A DNA stretch of 64,000 nucleotides from Psychrobacillus psychrodurans (GCA_900114885.1 FOUN01000015.1:1-64000), one strand, 5' to 3'. Shown: positions 33,981 to 43,306, counted from the stretch's first letter. Numbers and translations: made by a program. The notes: generated from the sequence alone by a model not told the origin.

Positions 33981-34174
33981 AAAAAAAGAGAGTGATTTTG
34001 GTTAAAAGATTATGTCACAGTTTGACCGGACTAAAGAGGAGGGGATATATGAGTTAAATTAATGCGTTGGATTATTATATTAAGGTCACAAACAGTTAAA
34101 AAACAATCTAGATTCTAGTGCAATTAAATTAAAGTGGCTGAAAGTGATGATGGACCAGATTGGTAATTAGGTTC

Positions 34175-34270
34175 TTATTCAACTAACATATGCTTAGTTA
34201 AGTATATGGCTGTCTGAAAGGGTTGCTTTTTCTTATTGAACATTATCGCAGTAGGTTTGCTCAATAAGAG
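34175..34270 (+). repeat. Full composite repeat
   Basis: ATTCAACTAACATATGCTTA then GTTAAGTAT, hairpin GGCTGTC-TGAAA-GGGTTGC with T5, then TTGAACATTATCGCAGTAGG then TTTGCTCAATAAG. Confidence 0.75.
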
Positions 34271-34362
34271 CAGGAGAATCAATATTATAGGTAGAAATAT
34301 AATAAGATGACATTGTTTAGAGGTTTTGAAACACTATTATATTTATATGAGGAGTGTTAGTT

Positions 34363-34857
34363 ATGGTCCATGCAAAAGATGTTATATCGGATCAATTGTT
34401 GGCAAATGCAAATGACCCTAGTTGGTACCTACCATTTTCAGATTCAATAAGAGGACTGACTGAGGATCAAGCATTTTGGAAACCAAACGAGGAAAGTAAT
34501 AGTATTGCTGAAATCGTACAGCATCTACTATATTGGAATCAAACATGGCAAACAAGGTACAAAAAATCTCACGTTGATGCCGTTCCTTCCATTGGAAATA
34601 ATAATAACAGCTTTATTATTCCTGAAAATCATTCATTTGCTGACTTAGAAAAACAACTATTAGAGGTGCTTATACTTTGGCAAGAGTTATTGTCTGAAGA
34701 AAAAGTTGAGAGTGAAGTGAATGGCTTTTCTGAACATGTAAAATGGTGGGAAGTTCTCGGAAATGTGTCAACTCATAATGCGTATCACATAGGTCAGATT
34801 ATTTATATCCGAAAGTTGCAAAAAAGCTGGAAAATAAATGTTGGAGAAGATGAATAA
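34363..34857 (+). CDS. DinB-family protein
   Basis: 164 residues of the DinB_2 four-helix fold. The first metal His is in EIVQHLLYWN (about residue 51) and the pair in STHNAYHIGQIIYIRKL (about 141-145). Such proteins bind Zn, Fe or Ni and several act as thiol transferases. GGAGTG lies before ATG 34363. No SOS box upstream, unlike the DinB gene on the opposite strand 435 bases away. Confidence 0.83.
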   Translation: MVHAKDVISDQLLANANDPSWYLPFSDSIRGLTEDQAFWKPNEESNSIAEIVQHLLYWNQTWQTRYKKSHVDAVPSIGNNNNSFIIPENHSFADLEKQLLEVLILWQELLSEEKVESEVNGFSEHVKWWEVLGNVSTHNAYHIGQIIYIRKLQKSWKINVGEDE

Positions 34858-34880
34858 ATAGAATGTATACAAGTGATTTC

Positions 34881-34953
34881 TTGAACTAAGGCGCGCTTAT
34901 TTCAAGTAGGAGATAAGCATTTTTCTTTGAACTAAGCAGTTTAGTTGAAGAAG
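34881..34953 (+). repeat. Full composite repeat
   Basis: TTGAACTAAGGCGCGCTTAT, hairpin GCTTAT-TTCAAGTAGG-AGATAAGC with T run, then TTGAACTAAGCAGTTTAGTT then GAAGAAG. Confidence 0.8.
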
Positions 34954-35002
34954 AATTTCCCTCTAAAATTATCGAATTGCTACATGAGAAAGGATGTAGA
35001 AT

Positions 35003-35473
35003 ATGAAGTTATTTATAGAAAATATGAATGAAGAAATAGCAAAAGATATACTTAGCTGGGAGTATGAAAAACCATATGATTTCTATAATAATGAATTAAC
35101 AGATCAAGAAATAAAGGAAAGACTCGATGGTTCATATTATGCACTTGTAAATGATAAGAAAGAATTATATGGATTTTTTTGTACTGGAGAGAATGCACAA
35201 GTTCCAGTCGGGAAAAAAATTGGTGTTTATTCAGACGACTCAATAGATATGGGACTAGGAATGAACCCTAAAATGGTAGGGAAAGGTAACGGTTTTGAAT
35301 TTTGTTCTTTTATTCTTCGTTACATTGAAAAAAACTATATAGGTAGTCCAATTCGATTAACTGTGGCAAAGTTCAATCAAAGAGCTATTCATTTATATGA
35401 AAAGCTTGGTTTTGTTAAGAAAGACGAATTTAACACGGATTATTCAGAATTTATGACGATGATCAAATTATAA
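35003..35473 (+). CDS. GNAT acetyltransferase
   Basis: 156 residues. The acetyl-CoA loop is MNPKMVGKGNGFEFCSFIL (V-G-K-G-N-G), followed by IRLTVAKFNQRAIHLYEKLG and F. GAAAGGATG precedes the ATG. It stands alone after a composite repeat. Confidence 0.88.
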   Translation: MKLFIENMNEEIAKDILSWEYEKPYDFYNNELTDQEIKERLDGSYYALVNDKKELYGFFCTGENAQVPVGKKIGVYSDDSIDMGLGMNPKMVGKGNGFEFCSFILRYIEKNYIGSPIRLTVAKFNQRAIHLYEKLGFVKKDEFNTDYSEFMTMIKL

Positions 35474-35530
35474 CAGCGCTCGAATATACTTTAAGTAGAT
35501 TAATATTAATAAGAAAAAAACGTTTAAGTT

Positions 35531-35719
35531 ATGTACGATGGTCACCATATTCAAGTGGTGAACTGGTTTACAGGAGAAAAGTTATGTGTAAACAGACAAT
35601 TACAAGATGAAAATCTTGGACTTGCTGTAAGAGCTAAATTAAATGGTGAACAAAAAAGTAGTGACAATATACAGTTCATACCAACTTTTGATTTTAAAAA
35701 GAGAGGAAATAAAAAATAA
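35531..35719 (+). pseudogene. Probable gene fragment
   Basis: 62 codons with MYDGHHIQVVNWFTGEKLCV then NRQLQDENLGLAVRAKLNGE. No ribosome binding site, and relatives known to me by pattern (GEKLYVN..LQDE) are longer. It looks like the start region of a larger protein. Confidence 0.35.
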
Positions 35720-35955
35720 AAGGGGAGATTGCGTTCATTCCAGTTTTTAGGTGCAAAAGGGTGCTAAAACGTTTCTCGTTGTTGTCTGAAAAAACTTTCA
35801 AATGAGATAGAAATTCTTTTCACTTTGAGGTTGTAGCTGAATGTTAGTTATTTACTTTTTGATACATAGCTTTGTTATTATAATAAAATATTTTAAGAAG
35901 TATATATAGTATGAAATAACATGAAAAATATGTAACTATGATAAAGGAGAGTAAA

Positions 35956-36750
35956 ATGTATACAATTGGACATGTTGCTAAATTTTTAGGTGTATCTAGA
36001 GATACCTTAAAATTTTATGAAGAAAAGGGATTAGTTAAACCTAAACAAAACAAGGAGAATGGGTATAGAAAATATAATCGTTTCGATATATATGATATAA
36101 CCACAGTAAATTTCTATAGAGAAATGGATATTGAAATAAAAAAAATTAAGGAATTAAGAAAAAGCAAGAGTATAGAGGGAATAAAATCTTTATTAGAAGA
36201 GAAAGAACAAAAGGTTTTAGAAGAAATAGAATATAAGAAGCTTCTTTTAAAAAAGATTCAGATCGTAAAAGAAGATTGCGAAAAAATAAAACAATTCTTA
36301 GGAGAATACACAGTAAAAGAAATGAAGCCTTTAGAAATAAAAGGAGAAATAGAGCATTTCACTGCGTTTGATGAATATGAAACTCTTAAAGAGAATACGG
36401 ACAGCTTGAAAGATGCCATTACTCTAACGTCTTTAAGAAGAGTCATAAGATTCAATGACGAAGGTATTCTTGAAGATAAGTTTATCATTGTAAGAAAAGT
36501 AAATGACACTCATGAAGAAAATGAAGGTGAGATTTTATCTCATCCAAAATGTATGTATACCATTATTGAAGATGGAAGGTGGTCGACTGGTGGAAAAAAT
36601 ATTGACCATAATGTGGAAGCGAGTTTAAGAAGAGTAGCTATAGAAAAAGGATATGAACTTTTGGGGCTAGTTTATATCAATCTATTACTTACTACTTATG
36701 AAGAAGGACTTGAACGTGTATTTTTAGAAATGTATGTACCTATAAAATAA
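35956..36750 (+). CDS. MerR-family regulator with effector domain
   Basis: 264 residues. The N-terminal winged helix has TIGHVAKFLGVSRDTLKFYE then EKGLVKPKQNKENGYRKY; then a coiled-coil dimer helix (about 75-120) and a C-terminal ligand-binding domain of the GyrI-like type (about 130-264). ATG 35956 is chosen for AAAGGAGAG. MerR proteins twist promoters with long spacers. It lies 109 bases upstream of a CPBP protease gene and may control it. Confidence 0.88.
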   Translation: MYTIGHVAKFLGVSRDTLKFYEEKGLVKPKQNKENGYRKYNRFDIYDITTVNFYREMDIEIKKIKELRKSKSIEGIKSLLEEKEQKVLEEIEYKKLLLKKIQIVKEDCEKIKQFLGEYTVKEMKPLEIKGEIEHFTAFDEYETLKENTDSLKDAITLTSLRRVIRFNDEGILEDKFIIVRKVNDTHEENEGEILSHPKCMYTIIEDGRWSTGGKNIDHNVEASLRRVAIEKGYELLGLVYINLLLTTYEEGLERVFLEMYVPIK

Positions 36751-36859
36751 TGCAGATATGTATTGACCTGTGAGTAACCCCTAGGTTTAAGCTGAAGGTA
36801 TTCGTAAGTAGAAGCGATAATAAATTTACGAAATACTTAGCTTGAAGAGGGGATTATAC

Positions 36860-37687
36860 ATGAATGGTGAAAAGAAACAAAAAAATCCAGTCACTAGTTT
36901 TATTTTGCTAACCAATATCATTTTTTTACCGCTTTTTATTCTTGTAGGAGTCACCAGAATGTTAGAATTTCCTGCATGGGTCTTTGATGTTATGCTCTGT
37001 ATATCAGCTTGGTCCTCAACCTTTGCTTTTGGAGTGTTATTTAAAAGGATCTATCCTGGGCAGAGTTTTATTCAATTTGCAAAAGATAGGTTCAAGAATA
37101 AAATTAAATTTTCTGTGATTCTTACGGTAAGTATGATTCAAGCTTTCATATTTTTAGTGATTTTGTTTATCGTATCTAATAATAGTGAAGCAGACTCTAT
37201 TTTCACTAAAACTTCATGGGGAATGCTGGTTTATTTCTTTTTTAAAAATCTTCTGTCAGGTCCACTAGGAGAAGAAATAGGGTGGAGAGGATTCGCTCAA
37301 ATTGAGCTTCAAAAAAAGCATTCGCCATTAAAAGCTTCGATAATCTTGGGATTTTGGTGGGGCATATGGCATTTACCCATATGGTTTACTACAGGGTATG
37401 TGGGCATTGATTTAATCAAATATATGTTGTTCTTTATGATTTCAATTCAGTCCACGACAATCATCATGACCGTATTCTATAACTTAAATCAAAATTTGAT
37501 TGTTCCCATTACCATCCACCAATTCTTTAATTTTTTTATTGGCATAATAAATGGAAACTTGATCGATTTAATCATGTATAACGCATTATTTTATTTAGTA
37601 GTTGCCGTTTTGATAATCGTTATAAATCCAAAGAAAGTATTGTATGGAAAGAAGACACAAACATTTTTAATGGATAACATTACATGA
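36860..37687 (+). CDS. CPBP-family intramembrane metalloprotease
   Basis: 275 residues with about eight membrane segments. Motif 1 GPLGEEIGWRGF has the Glu pair at residues 138-139 and Arg 143. Motif 2 FWWGIWHLP has His 171. Motif 3 is TIHQFFNF. These are the metal-site residues of the CAAX/CPBP family, which cleave proteins in the membrane or give bacteriocin self-immunity. GAAGAGGGGA precedes ATG 36860. Confidence 0.88.
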   Translation: MNGEKKQKNPVTSFILLTNIIFLPLFILVGVTRMLEFPAWVFDVMLCISAWSSTFAFGVLFKRIYPGQSFIQFAKDRFKNKIKFSVILTVSMIQAFIFLVILFIVSNNSEADSIFTKTSWGMLVYFFFKNLLSGPLGEEIGWRGFAQIELQKKHSPLKASIILGFWWGIWHLPIWFTTGYVGIDLIKYMLFFMISIQSTTIIMTVFYNLNQNLIVPITIHQFFNFFIGIINGNLIDLIMYNALFYLVVAVLIIVINPKKVLYGKKTQTFLMDNIT

Positions 37688-37711
37688 TTTATTGATAGTT
37701 TGTACAACTAT

Positions 37712-37843
37712 ACATCTAAACTATCGGGAGCTTTAGTTGCAAAAGTCCTTTTTCTGGGTCCCTCTTTAAAACATCAAGAAGATTTTGGGGATTACTTGTG
37801 AAATGTTGCACTTAAACAACGATGAAGGCTAGTTGAATAAGAA
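37712..37843 (+). repeat. Long composite repeat, subfamily A
   Basis: CTAAACTATCGGGAGCTTTA opens it. The terminator is decayed. The linker AAAACATCAAGAAGATTT to TTGTGAAATGTTGCACTT is kept, then AAACAACGATGAAGGC and TAGTTGAATAAG. Confidence 0.75.
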
Positions 37844-37885
37844 GGTATTTTGGCGATTGTGCTGAATAAGTTAAAATATGTAAAT

Positions 37886-37945
37886 TGTTGAACAATGGGT
37901 GCTCTACTTCAAGTCTAGGGCACTTTTTTCTTTAACTAATGCAAC
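37886..37945 (+). repeat. Composite repeat, partial
   Basis: TTGAACAATGGGTGCTCTAC then TTCAAGTCTAGGGCACTTTT, and TTTAACTAATGCAACGAGAG. Confidence 0.5.
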
Positions 37946-37954
37946 GAGAGTGTT

Positions 37955-38154
37955 TCGGCTGCAATTATATTACTTAATGACCAAAAGAAAATATTACGAA
38001 TTAAGATCTTTTGAGAGGTTGGGAAATGCCAGGTGGAGTAGTTGAGCAAGGTGAATCTCTGAAAGGCGTAATGTTAAATGCAATGCGAGTAGAACATTTT
38101 ATTGATTACACTCTCACGAAGAGCCCATTGGCGGATGGGTTCTTTTTGGTATAA
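37955..38154 (+). pseudogene. NUDIX hydrolase remnant
   Basis: One frame reads SAAIILLNDQKKIL, the first strand of a NUDIX domain. After a frameshift near 38013 a second frame reads RGWEMPGGVVEQGESLKGVM, the start of the Nudix box (G-x5-E), but the REVxEE half is missing. An N-terminal part and the C-terminus are lost. Confidence 0.65.
38119..38147 (+). terminator. Rho-independent terminator
   Basis: GAGCCCAT and ATGGGTTC (one G-U pair) around 6 bases, followed by T5. Confidence 0.75.
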
Positions 38155-38166
38155 AAAGAAAAAATA

Positions 38167-38248
38167 GATATATCGGTTTATGATATAAGAATAGACATAT
38201 GTATCACTTAATGATATATTATTTTTAGATGTATCACTTTAAGATATA
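38167..38248 (+). promoter_or_regulatory. Three spaced operator-like repeats before the PadR gene
   Basis: TATATCGGTTTATGATATA (38169-38187), TGTATCACTTAATGATATA (38200-38218) and TGTATCACTTTAAGATATA (38230-38248). Each is an imperfect palindrome and they are spaced 30-31 bp, three helical turns, so they would face the same side of the DNA. They probably bind the PadR dimer encoded downstream. Confidence 0.7.
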
Positions 38249-38275
38249 TCCAAAAAAGATATAGAAGGTGATTGA

Positions 38276-38593
38276 TTGAAGAAAACAGAGCAATTAACTG
38301 ATTCAATGTTTTATATTATGGCTGCTCTAACCAAACCAAAGCATGGTTACTCAATTATGAATTTAATTGAAGAAACAACAAAAGGGGCAATTACTATAGG
38401 GCCTGCTTCGATGTACACTATTATAAAAAAGCTATTAAAACAAGAGTGGATTTATTTGCATGATGGGTCGGATTCAAGACGTAAAACATATCTACTTACT
38501 GAAAAAGGTAGAGAAGTATTAGAAGAAGATGTGAAGTTAAGAAAACTGATGATTCAATTAGCGGAGACTGGATTGAAGGAGGTTGAAAAATGA
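38276..38593 (+). CDS. PadR-family transcriptional regulator
   Basis: 105 residues of the short PadR winged helix. MFYIMAALTKPKHGYSIMNL then GPASMYTIIKKLLKQEWI are the recognition elements, and SDSRRKTYLLTEKGREVLEE is the wing. TTG 38276 follows AAGGTGATTGA. It overlaps the next gene by ATGA, the usual PadR/DUF2812 arrangement, and likely represses the pair through three upstream operators. Confidence 0.9.
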   Translation: MKKTEQLTDSMFYIMAALTKPKHGYSIMNLIEETTKGAITIGPASMYTIIKKLLKQEWIYLHDGSDSRRKTYLLTEKGREVLEEDVKLRKLMIQLAETGLKEVEK

Positions 38594-39306
38594 AACAAAC
38601 AAAGTATATTACGTCAGGTGGGTTAGCTTTTTCAGAGGATAAGGACATGGAAAAATTACGTAGATTTTCTTTGAAGGGTTGGCATGTCAGTGATTTTAAG
38701 TTTATGGGCTATATGCTTGAAAAAGGGGAACTCGAAGATTATATCTACAGTGTAGATTATCGCTCATTAAAAGAGGATGAAGAAGAGGAATACTTTGACT
38801 TTTTTTCATCTTCTGGATGGTCGCATATTGCTTCTGAAGGATATATTCATTTATTTCGATCATATTCTGGTACGCAACCAATTTACAGTGACCGAGACAC
38901 ATCGATTGAAAAGCATGATAATTCAATTACCTCGATGAAACGCTTTGCAATTCCGTTAGTTTTAATAACGATACTCGCATGGGTTGGAGCAATGATAAGT
39001 TCGGGTACTTTAAAATCATTACTACAGGTAATAGCTGTTATTTTCACTGTAATTGCCATCCCAACTGCTTGGACTGTTATCGCAACATACAATAACAAAT
39101 GGAAGGTAAAAGAAAAAAAGGGATTAGTTAATCTATTGAAAATTATACCTTTCCTTCTTTTCATAATTGCTGTTATTATTTTGTTATTTGTTGATGGTAG
39201 TGAACTCTATCTCATAGCGTCTATGGTAATTGGAGCAATCGCACTTCCAACAGCAATTTGGGTCATCATGTCTCTTTTTCACAAAATAGGTATGAAGAGA
39301 GCTTAG
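38590..39306 (+). CDS. DUF2812 membrane protein, PadR partner
   Basis: 238 residues. The cytosolic N-terminal half (KLRRFSLKGWHVSDFKFMGY, YSVDYR, YFDFFSSSGWSHIASEGYIH) is DUF2812. The C-terminal half has four membrane segments in two pairs (about 117-160 and 182-228). It is translationally coupled to the PadR gene. DUF2812 proteins are commonly controlled by PadR in Bacillales; function unknown. Confidence 0.88.
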   Translation: MKQTKYITSGGLAFSEDKDMEKLRRFSLKGWHVSDFKFMGYMLEKGELEDYIYSVDYRSLKEDEEEEYFDFFSSSGWSHIASEGYIHLFRSYSGTQPIYSDRDTSIEKHDNSITSMKRFAIPLVLITILAWVGAMISSGTLKSLLQVIAVIFTVIAIPTAWTVIATYNNKWKVKEKKGLVNLLKIIPFLLFIIAVIILLFVDGSELYLIASMVIGAIALPTAIWVIMSLFHKIGMKRA

Positions 39307-39360
39307 TAGAAGAATCCAATGATTCAGTTTTTAGACATTTTGGAGTTAATGAGTAACTTT

Positions 39361-39413
39361 TGTTAAACAAGTGGCTACCTGTAAGGGTAGCTATTTCATT
39401 TTAGTTGAATAAG
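39361..39413 (+). repeat. Composite repeat, compact copy
   Basis: TGTTAAACAAGT, hairpin GGCTACC-TGTAA-GGGTAGC, then a direct join to TTTTAGTTGAATAAG; the inner left half-site is lost. Confidence 0.65.
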
Positions 39414-39471
39414 TAATAAACAGTTTTTAAATCTTAGAAGCTATTCAGTTATGAACAAGGGAGAGAAAAAA

Positions 39472-40125
39472 ATGCTACAATCACTGATTTTTGATATGGA
39501 TGGAACTCTATTTCAAACAGATAAAATTTTAGAATTATCACTCGAAGATACTTTTAACCATTTACGATCATTAAATAAGTGGGATACAGTAGCTCCTATT
39601 GATAAATATCGTGAAATTATGGGAATCCCTTTACCAAGAGTATGGGAAGCTTTGTTGCCTAATCATTCAGATGAAGTAAGAGGACAAACTGATGCTTATT
39701 TTCTGGAAAGATTAGTAGAAAATATTAGAAGTGGAAAAGGTGCTTTATATCCTAATGTAAAGGAAGTTTTTAGTTATTTAAAAGCGAATAATTGCTCCAT
39801 TTACATAGCGAGTAATGGGTTAACTGAGTACTTAAACGCAATTGTGAGTTATTATAATCTAGATAAATGGGTTACAGAAACATTTAGTATTCAACAAATA
39901 CAAACGTTGGATAAAGGGGATTTAGTTAAAACTATTTTAAAGAAGTATGATATAAAAAAAGCAGCAGTAGTCGGAGACCGTCTATCTGATATATATGCGG
40001 CTAAAGATAATGGATTAACTGCAATTGGATGTAATTTTGATTTTGCACAAGAAGATGAACTCGCACAGGCAGATTTGGTAATAGATGACTTAATTGAACT
40101 AACCACTTTATTACCTAAACTGTAA
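39472..40125 (+). CDS. HAD-family phosphatase
   Basis: 217 residues. Motif I IFDMDGTLFQT (Asp about residue 8), motif II IASNG, Lys in TLDKGDLVK, motif IV VGDRLSDIYAAKDNG. Helical cap between residues 15 and 85. It resembles phosphoglycolate phosphatase-like enzymes. ATG 39472 is chosen for GGGAGAG upstream. Confidence 0.88.
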   Translation: MLQSLIFDMDGTLFQTDKILELSLEDTFNHLRSLNKWDTVAPIDKYREIMGIPLPRVWEALLPNHSDEVRGQTDAYFLERLVENIRSGKGALYPNVKEVFSYLKANNCSIYIASNGLTEYLNAIVSYYNLDKWVTETFSIQQIQTLDKGDLVKTILKKYDIKKAAVVGDRLSDIYAAKDNGLTAIGCNFDFAQEDELAQADLVIDDLIELTTLLPKL

Positions 40126-40135
40126 AATAACTTCT

Positions 40136-40160
40136 TCCACTAACTAGGTACTATAGTTAA
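40136..40160 (+). repeat. Degenerate P module
   Basis: CCACTAACTAGGTACTATAG then TTAAAT; the right end GTTAAAT fits the GTTRRRY core. Confidence 0.5.
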
Positions 40161-40206
40161 ATATTAAAAAAAGTACCTTAGATATTTTCATTTGGAAAGT
40201 TTACTC

Positions 40207-40263
40207 AAAATTGGAACCTATATTTATTTCAAACGTATTTAAGGAAAGGGCAGGCTAGCTAAT
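40207..40263 (+). repeat. Family F motif
   Basis: AAATTGGAACCTATATTTAT then TTCAAACGTATTTAAGGAAA then GGGCAGGCTAGCTAA; best match to the copy at 14608. Confidence 0.65.
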
Positions 40264-40287
40264 AGGGAAATGGTGGGGGATGCTTTT

Positions 40288-41271
40288 GTGAGTAAAAATG
40301 AAGACCAATATATAACACCAGAAAATTTTGGACATTACTTCTTAAATGGAAATCCAGAAACACTTTATAAACAATGTATTAAAGATTTTAAAGAGTTAAT
40401 AACGATTGGACAATTTAAAGAATTAGTACAGTCATTTAATCATAATGTTGAAAGTTACCAACTAATTAAAACGACATTGATAGGATCTTTTGTTCAGTAT
40501 TTATGGTTAGATAAACATAGCGAAAAAATAATTTGTGTTTTATTCGATTCGATGGACGCTATCCATCGCCTTTTATTAAAACCCTATATAACCTTTCCAA
40601 AAAGTGACAAACGTTATTCGAAAAATGCATATACGTTCCCTATTAAAGAAGATTGGTTTGTCTTTTGGGGTGGAACAAATGAATTTATTAACTACCATTA
40701 TATTTATGAATCACAACGTTATGCATATGATTTAGTTGTGATGAAGGATGACCAAACCTATAAAGATAACAAAATGTATAATGAAAATTTCTATGCATTC
40801 GATAAAGAGGTCGTTGCACCAGCAGATAGTAAGGTCGTAAAAGTGATTAATAATATTATTGATAACATTCCGGGCGAGATGAATGAATCACAGCCAGCAG
40901 GAAATTATGTCATTTTAGAGCATTCAAACAAAGAGTATAGTTTACTTGCCCATTTTAAACAACATTCCATTATGGTAAATGAGGGAGATATAGTTAAGCA
41001 AGGACAAAATATTGGACTTTGTGGAAATTCTGGAAACTCATCTGAGCCACATATTCATTTTCAAGTTATGGATTCGCCGGATTATATGAATTGTCAATCA
41101 ATTCGTATCAATTTTATCGATGGAATAGAGCCAATTCAAGGGGATACTGTAACGCAATGTATTAAAAAAAAGAAAGAAAAAATGGATACCTTTGATAAAG
41201 TTGAAAATGCATTTACATTAGCAGACTTTTTCTTATTTATTCCTCGAATTATAGGTTCTTTCTTTAAATAA
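40288..41271 (+). CDS. M23-family (LytM-like) metallopeptidase domain protein
   Basis: 327 residues. The C-terminal half is a LytM domain: HYIYESQRYAYDLVV (first His/Asp metal ligands), APADSKVV, GNYVILEH, and SSEPHIHFQV with the H-x-H pair. The N-terminal 110 residues are helical and unassigned. No signal peptide or membrane segment is seen, which is unusual for a wall hydrolase and may mean a cytosolic peptidase role. GTG 40288 follows GGTGGGGGA. Confidence 0.82.
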   Translation: MSKNEDQYITPENFGHYFLNGNPETLYKQCIKDFKELITIGQFKELVQSFNHNVESYQLIKTTLIGSFVQYLWLDKHSEKIICVLFDSMDAIHRLLLKPYITFPKSDKRYSKNAYTFPIKEDWFVFWGGTNEFINYHYIYESQRYAYDLVVMKDDQTYKDNKMYNENFYAFDKEVVAPADSKVVKVINNIIDNIPGEMNESQPAGNYVILEHSNKEYSLLAHFKQHSIMVNEGDIVKQGQNIGLCGNSGNSSEPHIHFQVMDSPDYMNCQSIRINFIDGIEPIQGDTVTQCIKKKKEKMDTFDKVENAFTLADFFLFIPRIIGSFFK

Positions 41272-41360
41272 GGGTTATGGTAAAGTAGTTAGTTTTATAA
41301 GGAATTGTCTGATAAATTGCATATAATGGAATTATCATACTGAGGAATTGAGGGATTATT

Positions 41361-42020
41361 ATGTTTAATTGGCTTACAGAAATTGAAGAACCTCCATTCC
41401 AATTTAATAATGATGATAATGGTGAATTAAATTTCAAGAGATTTGATTCAACCATCGAATTAAGTGAAATGAGCACGGTTTGCCAGCTTTTTGCTTCTTT
41501 TGATTTAATTTTTGGTAAAGATTCCCTCACAACATTACCAACCTCAAATGACAATGCTTTAGAAACTATAATGAAAGAAGTAGTTCCTCATTATTTAGAT
41601 ATAAAGCAAATATTCATTGATGGGAAGCTTAAAGAAATAAATGTAAGATTCCTTAAAAAAGAGTCTAAAAAGATTGTACAGGATTTGCTGTCAAATGGTA
41701 TATATCCAGTTATTCCTGATTTATATCGTACAAAACATCTTAATTTGGCAACTAAACCAAGAGTAGTGAAATACTATTTGGTGAATCAAGAATTGATCGA
41801 TCCACTAGACATTAAAGAGACAGAGAAAATACGAGGATTTTTTATGTGTTCATTCTTTATTGAAAATGGATCAATATTACTTCAACCAACTGGATGGAAG
41901 TTGGATGAAAATTTAAAAGAGTCATTGACCATTCGTGTATTTATTACATTTGCAAAACAAATTGTTTTAGTAGTAGATAATAAAGATATGAGTGTAATTG
42001 GACTTCATATTTACGGATGA
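41361..42020 (+). CDS. Hypothetical protein, 219 aa
   Basis: No family recognised. Soluble, acidic at the N-terminus (EIEEPPFQFNNDDNGELNFK), with a central helical region and a strand-rich end (VFITFAKQIVLVVDNKDMSV). GAGGAATTGAGGGATT precedes the ATG. It occupies its own unit, bounded by the repeat at 42040. Confidence 0.7.
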   Translation: MFNWLTEIEEPPFQFNNDDNGELNFKRFDSTIELSEMSTVCQLFASFDLIFGKDSLTTLPTSNDNALETIMKEVVPHYLDIKQIFIDGKLKEINVRFLKKESKKIVQDLLSNGIYPVIPDLYRTKHLNLATKPRVVKYYLVNQELIDPLDIKETEKIRGFFMCSFFIENGSILLQPTGWKLDENLKESLTIRVFITFAKQIVLVVDNKDMSVIGLHIYG

Positions 42021-42039
42021 TTGTATTGGTTTCTAGTAT

Positions 42040-42108
42040 AAACTGGTGCTTTGCTTCAAGAAGAAGTAAAGCTTTTTTTATTAAACTAGCCCAGCAGTTT
42101 AAGTAATA
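42040..42108 (+). repeat. Full composite repeat
   Basis: AAACTGGTGCTTTGCTTC and GAAGTAAAGCTTTTTTTA terminator half, then TTAAACTAGCCCAGCAGTTT then AAGTAATAAAG. Confidence 0.75.
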
Positions 42109-42178
42109 AAGCAGGAGTTTAAGGAATTATGTTGAATTGGCTTTTATAAGACAATCAAATTAAAGAGAAGGTGGAGTC

Positions 42179-42718
42179 ATGAAAGCACTATTAGTAATTG
42201 ATGCACAAAATATAATTGTGGAATTTAAAGATTTTCAGCAAGAACTAAACAAAATTGATAGTATTATTCAAGACTTTAAAGAAAATGATGAACCTGTAAT
42301 ATTTATAAGAAATATAGATGATGATGAAACAAGCCCTTTCAATAAAGAATTGCCAAGCTCAGAACTGCATCACTCTCTAAAGGCATATGCAGATATTGTA
42401 ATTGAGAAGAAGTCACCAAGTGCTTTCTTTCATACAGAACTTAGTGAAAAGTTAGACCAACTCGGTGTAGAACATCTTTTTATAACAGGATTTAACACTG
42501 AGTTTTGTTGCCAGTTTACTGCAATAGCAGCATATGACAGAGGTTATCAAGTCACATTTATTGAAGATGCTACAGGAACTGTTAATGACGAAGCCACATA
42601 TGAAATGAAAGAACTGGATGTAAAGGGTTTCGTAGGGACAGTTTTACATTGGTCTAATGTTATTCAGGTATTGGATATAGAGGAATATATTGAAGAGTAT
42701 AAATCAAGGAGAGTTTAA
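42179..42718 (+). CDS. Isochorismatase-family cysteine hydrolase
   Basis: 179 residues. Catalytic triad visible: Asp in LLVIDAQN (residue 8), Lys in EKKSPSAFF (about 84), Cys in TEFCCQFTAIAAYDRGY (about 117). These enzymes hydrolyse amides or vinyl ethers; nicotinamidase- or isochorismatase-like activity cannot be separated here. GAAGGTGGAG precedes the ATG. A second member lies at 59737. Confidence 0.88.
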   Translation: MKALLVIDAQNIIVEFKDFQQELNKIDSIIQDFKENDEPVIFIRNIDDDETSPFNKELPSSELHHSLKAYADIVIEKKSPSAFFHTELSEKLDQLGVEHLFITGFNTEFCCQFTAIAAYDRGYQVTFIEDATGTVNDEATYEMKELDVKGFVGTVLHWSNVIQVLDIEEYIEEYKSRRV

Positions 42719-42815
42719 ATAATTTATACGTGAAGTGTTATTGTACTATCGGTGCAAGAGTTAGCTTAAGAACAAATGTTATGATTATTTAAAATAAATA
42801 TGATAGGTGATTTTG

Positions 42816-43306
42816 ATGAGCAAAAGTTTAAGGTTGATAACGTTAAGCGGGTTAGATCAAGCACAAAATGCGAAAGTAAAATCTCTTCACTCTGAACTAG
42901 TTCCTTTTTTGAATATATCTTAGAGTTAGTTTACCGTGAGAAAAATCCATATATGTTAAATAAGCTACTAGCATTAGATTTATGTAAACCTTTCCCTTAT
43001 ACCGATACGTCCAAAATAATGAGTGATTTTAAAGAATTGATCTTGGAAGACGACTGTATAAATGCTGATTTGAATACATACTGGATGAACATTAATGGGA
43101 TTTTAAGTTATATTCTTAGGGGACGTTCTCAAAACATACCACAAGGTCAGATAGATTGGCTTCAAATGTCATTCTTTAATCACTTCCAACAATATAGTTT
43201 TTTGGAAGAACATATCGGTTTATATCCAGGTTTTTATGAAGAATATATTAAATATGAAAAAGCACGAAATTTAATATTCTGTTACCTGTTTCTTGAAGCT
43301 TTATAA
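42816..43306 (+). pseudogene. YxiJ-like gene with a frameshift
   Basis: AGGTGATTTTG precedes ATG 42816 (MSKSLRLITLSGLDQAQNAK...). That frame stops at 42921-42923. Another frame takes over with FFEYILELVYREKNPYMLNK and runs through PFPYTDTSKIMSDFKELILE and ADLNTYWMNINGILSYIL to 43306. The second part matches B. subtilis YxiJ, from a locus rich in toxin immunity genes. Reinitiation at ATG 42953 could give 117 residues without a good site. Confidence 0.65.
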
